Positions 1-8,156 are shown, counted from the first letter of the stretch. The stretch: 21,022 bases of DNA from an uncultured Collinsella sp. (GCA_958350755.1 CATWID010000030.1:1-21022); one strand, 5' to 3'. Made by a program: numbers and translations. The notes: a model not told the origin generated them from the sequence alone.

Positions 1-379
1 CCGCTATTGTCTGGTCGATAGCGTTGAGCAGGATATCGGCGTCGTCTGCGGTGATGAGGCCGCCTGCCGCAAACGTGTGCTCGCGGTCGATTGTCCACGA
101 GCTTTCCTCGGTCTCCTGCGCACCGGCGGGGCGAACCTCCTTGATTAAGATGCCACGCTCGAGCAGTTTGTCACGATCGCGCCGAAACTTGCGCTTATCC
201 GAGTCGATGTTGCCCGAGCCATATCCCAGGTCAGAATCCAAGACGATCTGCTCGGTCGTCAGCGGTTCGGGGGAGCTGTTGAGCACAAAGAAAAGATTGA
301 GGATGCGCTGGGCCGTTTTATCGAAACTGGGCTCCGAATTCCCCTTTTTAATTGTCGCGGTCGCGTCGCTTGCCGTCAT
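1..379 (-). CDS. WYL-family transcriptional regulator, N-terminal part (runs off the window)
   Basis: Reading the minus strand from an ATG at 379 gives an unbroken frame to the window edge (126 codons plus one base). The product has a short polar leader, then a helix-turn-helix-like segment (TAQRILNLFFVLNSSPEPLT, then TEQIV around residues 22-45). A basic stretch follows (DSDKRKFRRDRDKLLERGIL, about residues 58-77), then a beta-hairpin-like segment with WTIDREHTF. This order is typical of HTH-WYL regulators of the DeoR/PafC type, which bind DNA through the N-terminal domain and sense a ligand through a C-terminal WYL domain. The WYL domain itself would lie outside the window and is not seen. 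A GAGGA ribosome-binding site sits just upstream of the ATG. It is divergent from the M28-like gene, so the roughly 200-base gap probably holds both promoters. The plus-strand frame over this stretch is a shadow. Family assignment is fairly sure, target unknown. Confidence 0.72.
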   Translation of the reverse strand, partial: MTASDATATIKKGNSEPSFDKTAQRILNLFFVLNSSPEPLTTEQIVLDSDLGYGSGNIDSDKRKFRRDRDKLLERGILIKEVRPAGAQETEESSWTIDREHTFAAGGLITADDADILLNAIDQTIA

Positions 380-479
380 AGAGTCCTCGCATGAGAAGGT
401 GGTTTGCTGCCATGATTTTAGTCCGATATGGAGATTAGGCTATATCCTTGTCCGCTCGGGGCGTTAAGATGGCCCGAAT

Positions 480-577
480 TCGGTCGTTTGCGCTCGCTCG
501 GGGTATACTTTCGACTATATACGGTTCTAATGTGCATGCATTGGGCCTATTTGTCGGATTATGGATGTGGAGCGCAC
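480..577 (+). promoter_or_regulatory. Candidate promoter and leader of the M28-like gene
   Basis: The gap between the divergent regulator and the M28-like gene has AT-rich, -10-like hexamers on the plus strand: TATACT at 504-509 and TATATA at 516-521. Neither has a good -35 at 16-18 bases. The start codon at 578 is preceded by GGAG about 5 bases upstream. The exact promoter cannot be fixed by eye. Confidence 0.3.
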
Positions 578-3500
578 ATGGCGAACACCCAGAACTATAT
601 TAACCACCTGCTGCAGAACACCGGCATCACGCCGGCATGCAGCGAAGAAGAGCGCTTGGCTGCCGAGGATATCGCTCAGATCTTCCGCAACCACGGCTTT
701 GATCCCGAGGTTCAGGAGTTCAATGCCCCGGCGCCCAGCAGGTTGGCATTTGCCGTTACCGGTATTCTTGCGTTTGCCGGCGCCCTGCTGATGGGCATCG
801 GCGGCGGTATCGGTTTGGTCGGCACCTTGCTGGCCATCATCGGCGCCGTTCTTTACGTGCTCGAGCGCACGGGCCACCCCGTGGTTTCACGCCTGGGCAA
901 GACGGGCGTGAGCCAAAATGTCATCGCCTACCACAAGGCCTCGGGCCCGCTCGCGTCTCCGCGCAACCGCCCGGTGGTCGTTGTCGCACACTACGACTCT
1001 CCCCGTGCTGAGCTGCTCGCTCGCGAGCCCTATGCTTCGTATCGTGCGCTCATCGCCAAGCTGTTGCCCGTTGCCACGGTTGCCCCTGCTGCCGTTGCCA
1101 TCTTGCGTATCCTGCCGCTCCCCGGCGCGCTCAAGGTTCTGCTGTGGATTGTCGCGATCCTCGCTTCCCTCGTTGCGCTCGCCAACGCGGCAAACATCAT
1201 TTCTAACCGCTACATTCTTCCCTATACGTCCGGCGCGGTGTGCAACAAGTCTTCTGTCGCCGCTATGCTCGGCGTTATGAACAACGTTGCTCCCTTCCAG
1301 GGCGAAAACGAGTTTCCCGACGATGTTCCGTTCGATACCTATTTTGGGGAGCAGAAGCGTCGTGCCGAGGAGATGGCGCGCGCAGCAGCGGAGTATGCCG
1401 CGGCCCAACAGCAAAACGACTACGGCAATACCATCGAGTATGAAGAGCCTACCTACGCCGAGGATGAGTTCGGTCAGCCGATTGCTCCCGACGCTCAGGC
1501 CGAGCCCGAACAGGGTGAGGATTTCGACGAGCAGATCGAGGGCTTTGAGGGTGCGTCTGCCGACGAGACGCTGATTGGCGCCATCGTGCCCGAGGATCAG
1601 AATCAGGCTGTCCAGGCCGAAGAGTTCAATGACGAGGTTTCCGCTGCCGAGCCGGCGGAGGAGCCTGTCGCGGCCGAGCCCGAGTCCAAGCTCTATCGCA
1701 ATGCCGCCGGCAACATCCGCTTTGGTTCGGATGCCATCCGTGCGCTCGGGATGCTTCCCGAGTCGTGCACGCTCGATTACGAGGAGGGCGAGGAGCCGAC
1801 GTTTGAGCCCGAGCCTGCCCCCGTCGTGACTGCACCTGCGCCCGCCGTCACCGTGGATGATGAGTCTGCCGCGGTTACCGCTGCCGTTGCCGAGCTCGAG
1901 GCGGTGTCCGCGATCGATCCCGCGGCAGGACTGGACATTTTGGCCCCCGCCGCGCCGGCGCAAGACGTTGCGGACGAGTCTGACGACGATTACGTTGAAC
2001 AGCCGAGGCGCGTGTCTTACGAGAGCGATACTGATTTCTCGGCCGAGATTCCCGCGGCAACGCCCCATGCCGATATTGCATCCGCGTTCTCTTCGATTGG
2101 CACCAGTGCTTCTAACTTCTTTAAGGGTGCGCTTGCAAAGGGCAAGAAATTTGTCGACGATTTCGAGGAGAAGCGCGCTGCCGCACGCGAGGCTGCCGAG
2201 CAGGAGGCTATCGCTCAGCAGCAGGCAGCCGAGGCGGCACGTGAGCGCGCGGCGCAAGAGTTCGAGCAGAACGAGGCTATGCAGTCCGTGCCCGTCGACG
2301 CTGCCGAAGCTACGACGTCCTTTGAGTCCCAGCAACCGGCGTCCGCGGATGTTGCTGAGGCGACGACGTCTTTCGAGGCTCAGCAGCATGTCGATAGCAC
2401 CATGTCGTTTGATGCCGCGCAGTTCGATTCCACGATAACGTTTGAAAAGCAAGGCACCGCGATTGCCGAGCCCCTTCCTGTTTCCGATGAGCAGGGCGAC
2501 GCGGCAGACGATGACGAGCCCATTGATGCTGCCGAAATTCAGGATGCTGCCAAGGACGAGTCCGTCGAGGCCAACTCTGACGAAGAGCAATACGCGGCAG
2601 CCGATCAAGGTGATTCAACCGAGGTCGAGCAGGAGGAAGTGCCTGCGGTTTCCGAGACTCCCGAGACGGATGAGTCGAGGCCTTACTCCACGCAGATTTT
2701 CACCATGCCGACCCCGAGTGGTTCCGGTGCCACGGTTGCCAATGTCGCTCCCACTCAGGACGAAACGGTCGATTCCCTTATGGCCCAGATTTCCTCCCAA
2801 GCATCGCCGCGTCCGCAGATGAATGTTCCCGATCCGGCGTCGGCACCGTCGCCTGCACCCTCCTCGTCTCCGCTGGCTTCGGTCCCCGATCCGTCGCTGC
2901 CGTCGATGAAGCAGACAAACGTTGCGTCTCGCACGTCGCTGTTCGACCTTCCCGATCCCTCCGCACAGGTCAACGACCCCTTTGCTAACGCCCAGGGTCC
3001 CGAACCCACATCGGCACCCGTTGCGCCTCCTATGCCCGTTGCGTCGGGCGCACAGCCGATCGAGACCATTTCGGCTCCCGCCCCTGCGGCACCCAAGTCT
3101 CGCAAGCGCGGCCTGGGCGGCCTGTTCGGTCGTAAAAAGAAAAACGAACAGGACAGCATGAGTGACTGGCTGGGCGTCGAAGACGATTACGATGCCAAGA
3201 AGTCCGGTCGCGGCATCGGTTCGTGGGATAATTTCGAGGACGATAACGATGGCTGGAAGGGCGGCGCTACGTCTTCCGACGGCGCTTCTTCCGAAGATAT
3301 GCTCTCGGCTGTCGCCTCTATGGGTGACGATGAGCTGCTCGGTCACGATATCTGGTTTGTGGCAACGGGCGCCTCGGATTGTGATGGCGCCGGTATGAAG
3401 GCCTTCTTGGCTTCGCATCGCGATAAGCTCCGCGGCGTATTCTTCATCAATCTTGAATCCGTCGGCGCCGGTAGGCTTTCGGTGGTGACGGTTGAGGGCG

Positions 3501-3775
3501 AACAGCAGCTGCTCAAGGGCGATCGCCGCATCATGAACCTGGTCAGCAAGGTGTGCAAGTCGTTCCATGTCGATTGTGGCGCGCTCGAGATGCCCTATGC
3601 CAAGACCGATGCCTATGCCGCGCTCGAGGCGAGCCGCCGAGCCCTCACCATCGCCGGCGTGGACGGCACGCGCCTGGCTTGTGCTCGTACCGAGGACGAC
3701 CTGCCCCACAATGTCAACCCGACGAACATTGCCACGGTATCCGAGGTCGTGACCGAGGTTATCCGCCGTTCGTAG
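578..3775 (+). CDS. Membrane protein with a split, degenerate M28-peptidase fold and a very long disordered insert
   Basis: This is a 1065-residue protein. The ATG at 578 was chosen because GGAG precedes it and MANTQNYINHLL starts a normal M28-type helix; the frame is open further upstream without another good ribosome site. Residues 1-240 contain an M28-like N-terminus with hydrophobic segments near 55-75, 78-95, 160-178 and 185-205, and the metal-site motif HYDS at 138-141. Residues 241 to about 905 are a low-complexity, acidic, Ala/Pro/Gln-rich insert. It includes a charged helical stretch (about 510-570) and a basic patch (GLFGRKKKNE). The fold resumes at about 922 (HDIWFVATG), then NLESVG (E960) and LPHNVNPT (H1044). 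The M28 bridging-Asp motif (usually D-N-x-S-G) reads VCNKSS, and the usual catalytic Glu-Glu reads Ser-Asp (933-934). Catalysis is therefore doubtful. It may be a membrane-anchored binding or scaffold protein. The small membrane protein follows 21 bases later, probably in the same operon. Confidence 0.75.
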   Translation: MANTQNYINHLLQNTGITPACSEEERLAAEDIAQIFRNHGFDPEVQEFNAPAPSRLAFAVTGILAFAGALLMGIGGGIGLVGTLLAIIGAVLYVLERTGHPVVSRLGKTGVSQNVIAYHKASGPLASPRNRPVVVVAHYDSPRAELLAREPYASYRALIAKLLPVATVAPAAVAILRILPLPGALKVLLWIVAILASLVALANAANIISNRYILPYTSGAVCNKSSVAAMLGVMNNVAPFQGENEFPDDVPFDTYFGEQKRRAEEMARAAAEYAAAQQQNDYGNTIEYEEPTYAEDEFGQPIAPDAQAEPEQGEDFDEQIEGFEGASADETLIGAIVPEDQNQAVQAEEFNDEVSAAEPAEEPVAAEPESKLYRNAAGNIRFGSDAIRALGMLPESCTLDYEEGEEPTFEPEPAPVVTAPAPAVTVDDESAAVTAAVAELEAVSAIDPAAGLDILAPAAPAQDVADESDDDYVEQPRRVSYESDTDFSAEIPAATPHADIASAFSSIGTSASNFFKGALAKGKKFVDDFEEKRAAAREAAEQEAIAQQQAAEAARERAAQEFEQNEAMQSVPVDAAEATTSFESQQPASADVAEATTSFEAQQHVDSTMSFDAAQFDSTITFEKQGTAIAEPLPVSDEQGDAADDDEPIDAAEIQDAAKDESVEANSDEEQYAAADQGDSTEVEQEEVPAVSETPETDESRPYSTQIFTMPTPSGSGATVANVAPTQDETVDSLMAQISSQASPRPQMNVPDPASAPSPAPSSSPLASVPDPSLPSMKQTNVASRTSLFDLPDPSAQVNDPFANAQGPEPTSAPVAPPMPVASGAQPIETISAPAPAAPKSRKRGLGGLFGRKKKNEQDSMSDWLGVEDDYDAKKSGRGIGSWDNFEDDNDGWKGGATSSDGASSEDMLSAVASMGDDELLGHDIWFVATGASDCDGAGMKAFLASHRDKLRGVFFINLESVGAGRLSVVTVEGEQQLLKGDRRIMNLVSKVCKSFHVDCGALEMPYAKTDAYAALEASRRALTIAGVDGTRLACARTEDDLPHNVNPTNIATVSEVVTEVIRRS

Positions 3776-3796
3776 ACGGAGCTCTAAGGAGTCAAC

Positions 3797-4015
3797 GTGT
3801 TTTCGTATATTAAGCGCCATTGGCCTGTCTACGTGATTTTGACCTTGATTGCCATTGCGTTAGGGTTTGGAGCTGCCTACATCGTGGGCGCGAAGGGCTC
3901 GACCCCCGCCTCCGCAATCAGCGAAGAGGTGGAGCAAGAACAGAGCACGGGCGCCGATGGGATTCCTGAGTCCGAGCAGGCAATCGTTGATGGTGGATCT
4001 TCGTCTGCAGAGTAG
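3797..4015 (+). CDS. Small single-pass membrane protein, unknown function
   Basis: This 72-residue protein begins at a GTG (3797) preceded by TAAGGAG at good spacing. The N-terminus is short and basic (MFSYIKRHW), followed by one hydrophobic segment at about residues 10-30. The outside tail is Ser/Glu-rich with no recognisable fold. It starts 21 bases after the M28-like gene and ends just before a strong terminator, so the two form an apparent two-gene operon and it may be a membrane partner of that protein. I do not recognise a family. The opposite-strand frame here is a shadow. The good ribosome site and clean transmembrane pattern make it a likely real gene. Confidence 0.7.
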   Translation: MFSYIKRHWPVYVILTLIAIALGFGAAYIVGAKGSTPASAISEEVEQEQSTGADGIPESEQAIVDGGSSSAE

Positions 4016-4036
4016 ATGCGGCGATTTAAATGATTG

Positions 4037-4074
4037 AAAGCGGGCGAGCCGGGGGACTGGCTCGCCCGCTTTTT
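4037..4074. terminator. Rho-independent terminator between convergent genes
   Basis: A 14-bp perfect stem (AAAGCGGGCGAGCC at 4037-4050 against 4059-4072) has an 8-base loop and a T-run on the plus-strand side. It ends the M28-like operon. On the minus strand it lies just past the adhesin stop codon, with a weaker T-run, and may serve both. Confidence 0.88.
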
Positions 4075-4081
4075 CATCGCG

Positions 4082-7000
4082 CTAGCGGGTCTTTGGGATT
4101 GACCTAAGGCGAGCGAACCATAGGGCTGCGGCACCCGAGGTCAGGAGCGCGGTGATGCTAGCGGCGATGGGGGCTGATCCTGTTGCCGGTAGGTCCTGCG
4201 GTAGGGTACAGCGTTGAATGACACGGTCCTCGTCATGTGACTCAAGTTTATCGCCGCCGCCGTTGCGGCAAAGATCGACGCGTGCGCTGTTGGTGAGTGC
4301 AGTTTGGGGTGTGTAAGCCGACGTTGCCTGCATGTGCACGACTGCGCTCCGAGCATCTGTGCCAAGGATTGCTTTGGCATCGTCAAGGTCGTCGTGCTCA
4401 TCTTTGAGATCATCGCGGGTCCAAGAATCCGTATCGCTTCGAGTCGTAAAGTCGGCGGCTACCGCACCGTATTCAATGCGAATGCCCGTTACGACGGTAT
4501 TGGATGCAAGGTCGAGTTCTTTCGCCTCGAGTGTGGCGGATTCCGTGGTCGAGACATCCGCCTTCCAGAGGTGCCAGCCGTCGTAATCGACGAGGCGGCA
4601 ATCTTCACCCAGACTCTCTTTTACTTCGTCGGACTCAAGCCAAGGATTTTCGTGCCCATCGTCAAGCGTCGCGTTTGCCGGCTCATCGACGTCTGTCGAG
4701 TCCAACGGCGTCGTGCGATACCACACGTTGCACAGACCGTTGAGGTCGCCGATGGCGACGGGGGTTTCGATTGAGACGAATCTCGCCGTATCGTCCTCGG
4801 CACACTCAAGATCATCGGTAATTGTGAACTCATCAACCCAGGTAGCTGAATCGTTTCGAGCGTCGATGGTATAGGAGAAAAGACCGTCCGTATTGGTTTG
4901 CGTTGCGGCGCGATTTTTACCATCGCCGTTGGCCAGCAGACCCTTCCCGATAGGTTGGACAAGCTCCTGACGCTTGTCGACCTGTCCTTTGATCTCGATG
5001 GGCGCATCCTTCATCGCGACGGATTGGACTTCTCCCGTATCCTTTATTTCAAACGTTATCTCCTCGGCAAGGTCATGGGTCCGCGGAGACATCGTTTCGC
5101 GCAACGAGTAGGTGCCGGGTGCAAGATGTTCGATGCGGTGCGGCTTGTCGGATGAGGTCCAGGAGTCTATTTCGGTTTTATCGGGACCATATAAGGTGAG
5201 CTGTGCGCCTTTCACTTCCTGCTCTCCGCTTGCATCGACCTTGGAGATATCAACCTTGGTGTAATCGTCGGATACGTTAAGCCGTGCTTCCACAACGGGT
5301 GTTTTCTGGTCGGCATAGGTAAGGTCGACGATATGATGCGTCCGGTCGAGCAAGAAGCCGGTCGGCGCTTGAGTCTCGACAACCTCGTAGCGTGCGGTGC
5401 CAGATCCCAGCGGGAGGTCGTCCGCGCGTGCTTCTCCAGTTTCATCCGTCGTGACGGTAGCGACAGCCTCGCCGTCGAGCGCGGCAATGCTATCGTCGGG
5501 GCGCACGATATCACCTGAGGCACGGATCTCAAAGATGGCGCCCGCGAGGCTGCTGCCGTCTACGGCATCGGTTTTAACGATCCTGATGTTTCCGGTCGCG
5601 GCGTGGTTATAATACGAGACGATTGCAACGGGCGTTAGGTTTATATTGGCGGGTATGTTTACCTCGATCTCTCCGCCGACAAGATAGGGCTCTTTGGCCG
5701 AGGTTTCGCGTACATAATAGGTGCCCGGCACGAGCGATTCGGGCAGTGTGACGGTGCCGGTCGCGTCAGTCGTAAAGGTGTCCATTACGTTATGTGCTGG
5801 ATACCAGCATGTTTGTGAGACAGGTTTGTGATTGCTGTCGAGGAGTTGGAAGGTGAATCCGGCTAGGGGAACAGAGGCGCCTGTTTGGGCATCGCGTTTT
5901 ACAATCTGGAGATGCGTCGACAGAGCGTGGTTGTCCACGATATATTGAAGCTCGGCGCCGTCGGAAATCTGATTGGCCTCGACGGTCCATTCCCCCGCAC
6001 GTTTAAAACCCTCGGGGACGGTTTCCGGAACCTCACGAACCGTGTAGCCGGCGCGGTCGTATGGGACGGCTCCGTGGACACCGGCTGGTCGCTTGCCTGT
6101 GCCGAACCATGCTTCGGGCTGGTCTTTGGTGGAGGCAAAGCCATAGATGTTTGTGGTCAGTGTGCCAACAACCTGCTGAGAGCTGTTGCTGACAACCTCA
6201 AAGACAACACCTCCTGCCGGCTGCTCCAGGCCGGATTGATCGCTATTGCCGTAGTCCTTGAATTTGGAAATCTCAAGGTCAAACGCAATGGGGATATCGG
6301 AAACGCGCGATTCGATCTCGACCACGCCTGAATCACCGAGCTGGTCGGCTCCAACGGTATAGGACCAGCTGTCGTTGGCTGGCAGGTAGCCCTCGGGGGC
6401 TTTTGACTCATAGATGGTAAAGGTTCCTAGGGGGACATCGGTGAGGGCAGCTCGACCGCTTTCATCGGTTGTGAGGGTTTGCGCCCATCCGGGGGTGGAT
6501 TGCGACACGCACGTGAACTCTGCTCCCGCAAGTGAAGCTCCAGCCTGGGGTCCGGCATTCGTCGCGGCATCGAGTTTTACGACATGCAGGGTGATGGTGC
6601 CGGGTTGTTCATCAACGGCGACCTGTCCACCGTCATTCCCCGTGGTAAAGGCGATGCGATCACGACGGGGGACATAGCCGGCCGGCGCCTTTGTTTCAAC
6701 TAGGTAGTATGCCGTGTTGGGCAGAAGTGCTGCCTGCGCTCGACCGTTGCTGTCCATCTGGATGGTGCCGACACGCGCGCCGCTGGCGCTCTCAAAAACA
6801 TCGAATGTTGCCCCGTCAAACTGATAAGTATTGTTTCCGCTGGTAATGGCAGCGTTTGCAGACTGCTTTTGGAAGGAAACAGAGACCGCCGGCAGTACAT
6901 AGAGCATGTCTTGACGTTTGCTGCCGCCCGATACGGCTCCTAGATAGCGCCGCGCGCGGTGCGGAGCGGCTTTGATGCTTCCTGATTTTGCGCTGTCGTG

Positions 7001-7513
7001 GAGCCATCGCGCAGCCGCCACGACTTCATTGTCGGCGGTAAAGTGTCCACTCTTGGTTTTGCCCTGAGCGGTCGTGTAGGAGTAGGTGCCGTCGACATGG
7101 GTAGTGCCGTTGAGCATCCATACGGCAAGCTGGGTGGCGGAGCGGGCGCGATCTGGTGAAAGATGGTAACCGCCAAACGACGTGGCGGTAGGATATCCGT
7201 GACAAACGATTGCCGCGAACTCGTCGTCGAGCCACACCCAGCCTTGATCAAAGTTGAGCCATGGGCCGCCCGGCTTGGTGGGGCCGGGGCGCTCCTGGTT
7301 CATGCAGTAGGCAATCGAGGCGTCTTGAGCTTCATACTTGCCGATGAAGAAGGGCCCACAATCATCGCTAATAGTGCGGAAGCCGAGCTGGTCGTAGCCA
7401 TCGACGGCAAATGCGGCTCCCGGTGCCAGGCAGCCGAAAAGCAGGAAGAGGAGCAGGAGCAGCGGACCTGTTGCGATTGCGCTGTGGACAGAGTGCGTGG
7501 GTGCGTTGGACAT
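4082..7513 (-). CDS. LPXTG-anchored adhesin with thioester domain and six SpaA-like domains
   Basis: This 1143-residue surface protein starts at an ATG with AAGGAG upstream. A signal peptide (hydrophobic core near 15-35, GAAFA cleavage region) is followed by a thioester domain of the TQXA/TED type: Cys70 in YCMN and Gln128 in ATQLAVW are the expected partners of an internal thioester, which in this family binds host surfaces covalently. Then come six SpaA/prealbumin-like domains, at about 206-302, 307-403, 410-528, 533-636, 641-745 and 750-838. Most pair a Lys near the start (K313, K416, K539, K647, K758) with an E-box Glu (E273, E369, E494, E603, E713, E806), as in intramolecular isopeptide domains. 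Residues 843-1103 form a separate domain starting VDKRQ with five Cys. The end has LPATG (1108-1112), a hydrophobic segment and a basic tail, a sortase signal. No sortase gene is in the window. Likely a single-gene unit involved in host or mucus adhesion. Confidence 0.92.
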   Translation of the reverse strand: MSNAPTHSVHSAIATGPLLLLLFLLFGCLAPGAAFAVDGYDQLGFRTISDDCGPFFIGKYEAQDASIAYCMNQERPGPTKPGGPWLNFDQGWVWLDDEFAAIVCHGYPTATSFGGYHLSPDRARSATQLAVWMLNGTTHVDGTYSYTTAQGKTKSGHFTADNEVVAAARWLHDSAKSGSIKAAPHRARRYLGAVSGGSKRQDMLYVLPAVSVSFQKQSANAAITSGNNTYQFDGATFDVFESASGARVGTIQMDSNGRAQAALLPNTAYYLVETKAPAGYVPRRDRIAFTTGNDGGQVAVDEQPGTITLHVVKLDAATNAGPQAGASLAGAEFTCVSQSTPGWAQTLTTDESGRAALTDVPLGTFTIYESKAPEGYLPANDSWSYTVGADQLGDSGVVEIESRVSDIPIAFDLEISKFKDYGNSDQSGLEQPAGGVVFEVVSNSSQQVVGTLTTNIYGFASTKDQPEAWFGTGKRPAGVHGAVPYDRAGYTVREVPETVPEGFKRAGEWTVEANQISDGAELQYIVDNHALSTHLQIVKRDAQTGASVPLAGFTFQLLDSNHKPVSQTCWYPAHNVMDTFTTDATGTVTLPESLVPGTYYVRETSAKEPYLVGGEIEVNIPANINLTPVAIVSYYNHAATGNIRIVKTDAVDGSSLAGAIFEIRASGDIVRPDDSIAALDGEAVATVTTDETGEARADDLPLGSGTARYEVVETQAPTGFLLDRTHHIVDLTYADQKTPVVEARLNVSDDYTKVDISKVDASGEQEVKGAQLTLYGPDKTEIDSWTSSDKPHRIEHLAPGTYSLRETMSPRTHDLAEEITFEIKDTGEVQSVAMKDAPIEIKGQVDKRQELVQPIGKGLLANGDGKNRAATQTNTDGLFSYTIDARNDSATWVDEFTITDDLECAEDDTARFVSIETPVAIGDLNGLCNVWYRTTPLDSTDVDEPANATLDDGHENPWLESDEVKESLGEDCRLVDYDGWHLWKADVSTTESATLEAKELDLASNTVVTGIRIEYGAVAADFTTRSDTDSWTRDDLKDEHDDLDDAKAILGTDARSAVVHMQATSAYTPQTALTNSARVDLCRNGGGDKLESHDEDRVIQRCTLPQDLPATGSAPIAASITALLTSGAAALWFARLRSIPKTR

Positions 7514-7767
7514 GGCTGCTCCTTATCCCTCGTGCGCCGCACGGGGAGGCTGCGACGCGTAGGATGAGGCTACCCCCGAGGTTCATGCGGGTAAGTACCG
7601 GAGCCTGACCAAAAGCTTGCCCAATTCCTGACAAATTGAGCTCAAATACAACAATCAAGCAAAAGCGCAGGTAGAAGATAGGGAGAACAGGAGGTCAAAG
7701 GTCCTCATCTCCACAATTGACGCGATTTTCAAACGAATCTCCACAGCTAAAACAAGCATCACCACCC
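7514..7767. other. Non-coding leader of the adhesin and spacer before tRNA-Gly
   Basis: This is about 250 bases without a supportable gene. On the minus strand it must hold the adhesin promoter and leader. A small hairpin, CGTGC-GGC-GCACG (7534-7546), lies just upstream of the adhesin ribosome site and might affect translation. A/T-rich sequence around 7630-7670 is the most promoter-like part, but no convincing -35/-10 pair stands out. The short frames on both strands here have no ribosome site or recognisable product. Confidence 0.4.
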
Positions 7768-7797
7768 TTGTATCGAACAAGACAACCGCGTTATACT
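7768..7797 (+). promoter_or_regulatory. Promoter of tRNA-Gly
   Basis: TTGTAT (7768-7773), an 18-base spacer and TATACT (7792-7797) place the start of transcription a few bases before the tRNA at 7811. Confidence 0.65.
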
Positions 7798-7810
7798 AGC
7801 CAACACACAA

Positions 7811-7885
7811 GCGGGCATCGCCAAGTGGTAAGGCATCAGCTTCCCAAGCTGACACTCGCGGGTTCGAGTCCCGTTGCCCGCTCCA
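7811..7885 (+). tRNA. tRNA-Gly (anticodon CCC)
   Basis: This is a complete cloverleaf. The acceptor stem GCGGGCA pairs with TGCCCGC. The anticodon stem TCAGC/GCTGA encloses the loop TTCCCAA (anticodon CCC, reading GGG), and the T-arm is CGGGTTCGAGTCCCG. The 3' CCA is encoded (7883-7885). It has its own promoter and terminator. Its last 18 bases recur downstream (see the repeat entries). Minus-strand frames across it are artefacts of reading a tRNA backwards. Confidence 0.97.
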
Positions 7886-7892
7886 AAAAATT

Positions 7893-7927
7893 AAAAGCAC
7901 GACACCGTTTCGGTGCCGTGCTTTTTT
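7893..7927 (+). terminator. Terminator of tRNA-Gly
   Basis: The stem AAAAGCACG-A-CACCG pairs with CGGTG-C-CGTGCTTTT (one A-C mismatch), has a three-base loop, and runs into a six-T tract. Confidence 0.9.
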
Positions 7928-7935
7928 CAACAAAG

Positions 7936-8075
7936 CGCCGGGACTCGAACCCGACAGGGTGCGAGCGTTAAGCAAACGCGAAGCGTTTGTAGCGAGCAGG
8001 CGAAGGCGCCGGCAGGTGCCTGAAGCCGGTGCGGATTTGCGAAGCAAATACGCAGACGTCCCGTTGCCCGCTCCA
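7936..8075 (+). repeat. tRNA-tail hairpin repeat behind tRNA-Gly (complete unit)
   Basis: The unit begins with CGGGACTCGAACCCG (7939-7953), which is the exact reverse complement of the tRNA-Gly T-arm (7859-7873). It ends with GTCCCGTTGCCCGCTCCA (8058-8075), an exact 18-base copy of the tRNA 3' end (7868-7885). Between them are hairpins with three-base GAA loops: GCAAACGC-GAA-GCGTTTGT (7972-7990) and a ten-base stem around 8031-8053. A CCGGC/GCCGG stem also lies near 8009-8029. CGGGAC (7939-7944) can pair with GTCCCG (8058-8063), so the whole unit can fold on itself. Its first 65 bases align closely with the unit behind tRNA-Lys (19564-19627). It contains no coding sequence. It could be a tRNA-associated mobile repeat or an integration footprint. 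Confidence 0.85.
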
Positions 8076-8156
8076 TCGAGCACGGGAGACAGCCGGGGGC
8101 GTCAGATTCAACCCATTTTGCCCGCGCATGGGTGTAGGTCCGGGTGTGTCGCCGCA

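Noticed and set aside
24..467. Plus-strand open frame at the left edge
   Set aside because: It overlaps a minus-strand frame with clear HTH-WYL regulator sequence and a ribosome site; the plus-strand product is unlike any protein.
887..2608. Long minus-strand open frame (573 codons) opposite the M28-like gene
   Set aside because: High GC and biased codons leave the opposite strand open. The product is Arg/Gly/Leu-rich without domains, while the plus strand holds recognisable M28 sequence at both ends.
7514..7660. c-di-GMP riboswitch before the adhesin
   Set aside because: Considered because thioester adhesins can be under c-di-GMP control and a cyclase lies nearby, but the leader lacks recognisable riboswitch core sequences.
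7936..8075. Integron attC-like site (GTTAAGC fits the GTTRRRY core)
   Set aside because: No matching RYYYAAC partner at the other end, no integrase, and the ends are clearly tRNA-derived.
7796..8083. Minus-strand peptides containing RDSNPR-type sequence across tRNA-Gly, and GRQGFEPW-type across tRNA-Lys
   Set aside because: These are the familiar artefact of translating a tRNA gene backwards, not proteins.
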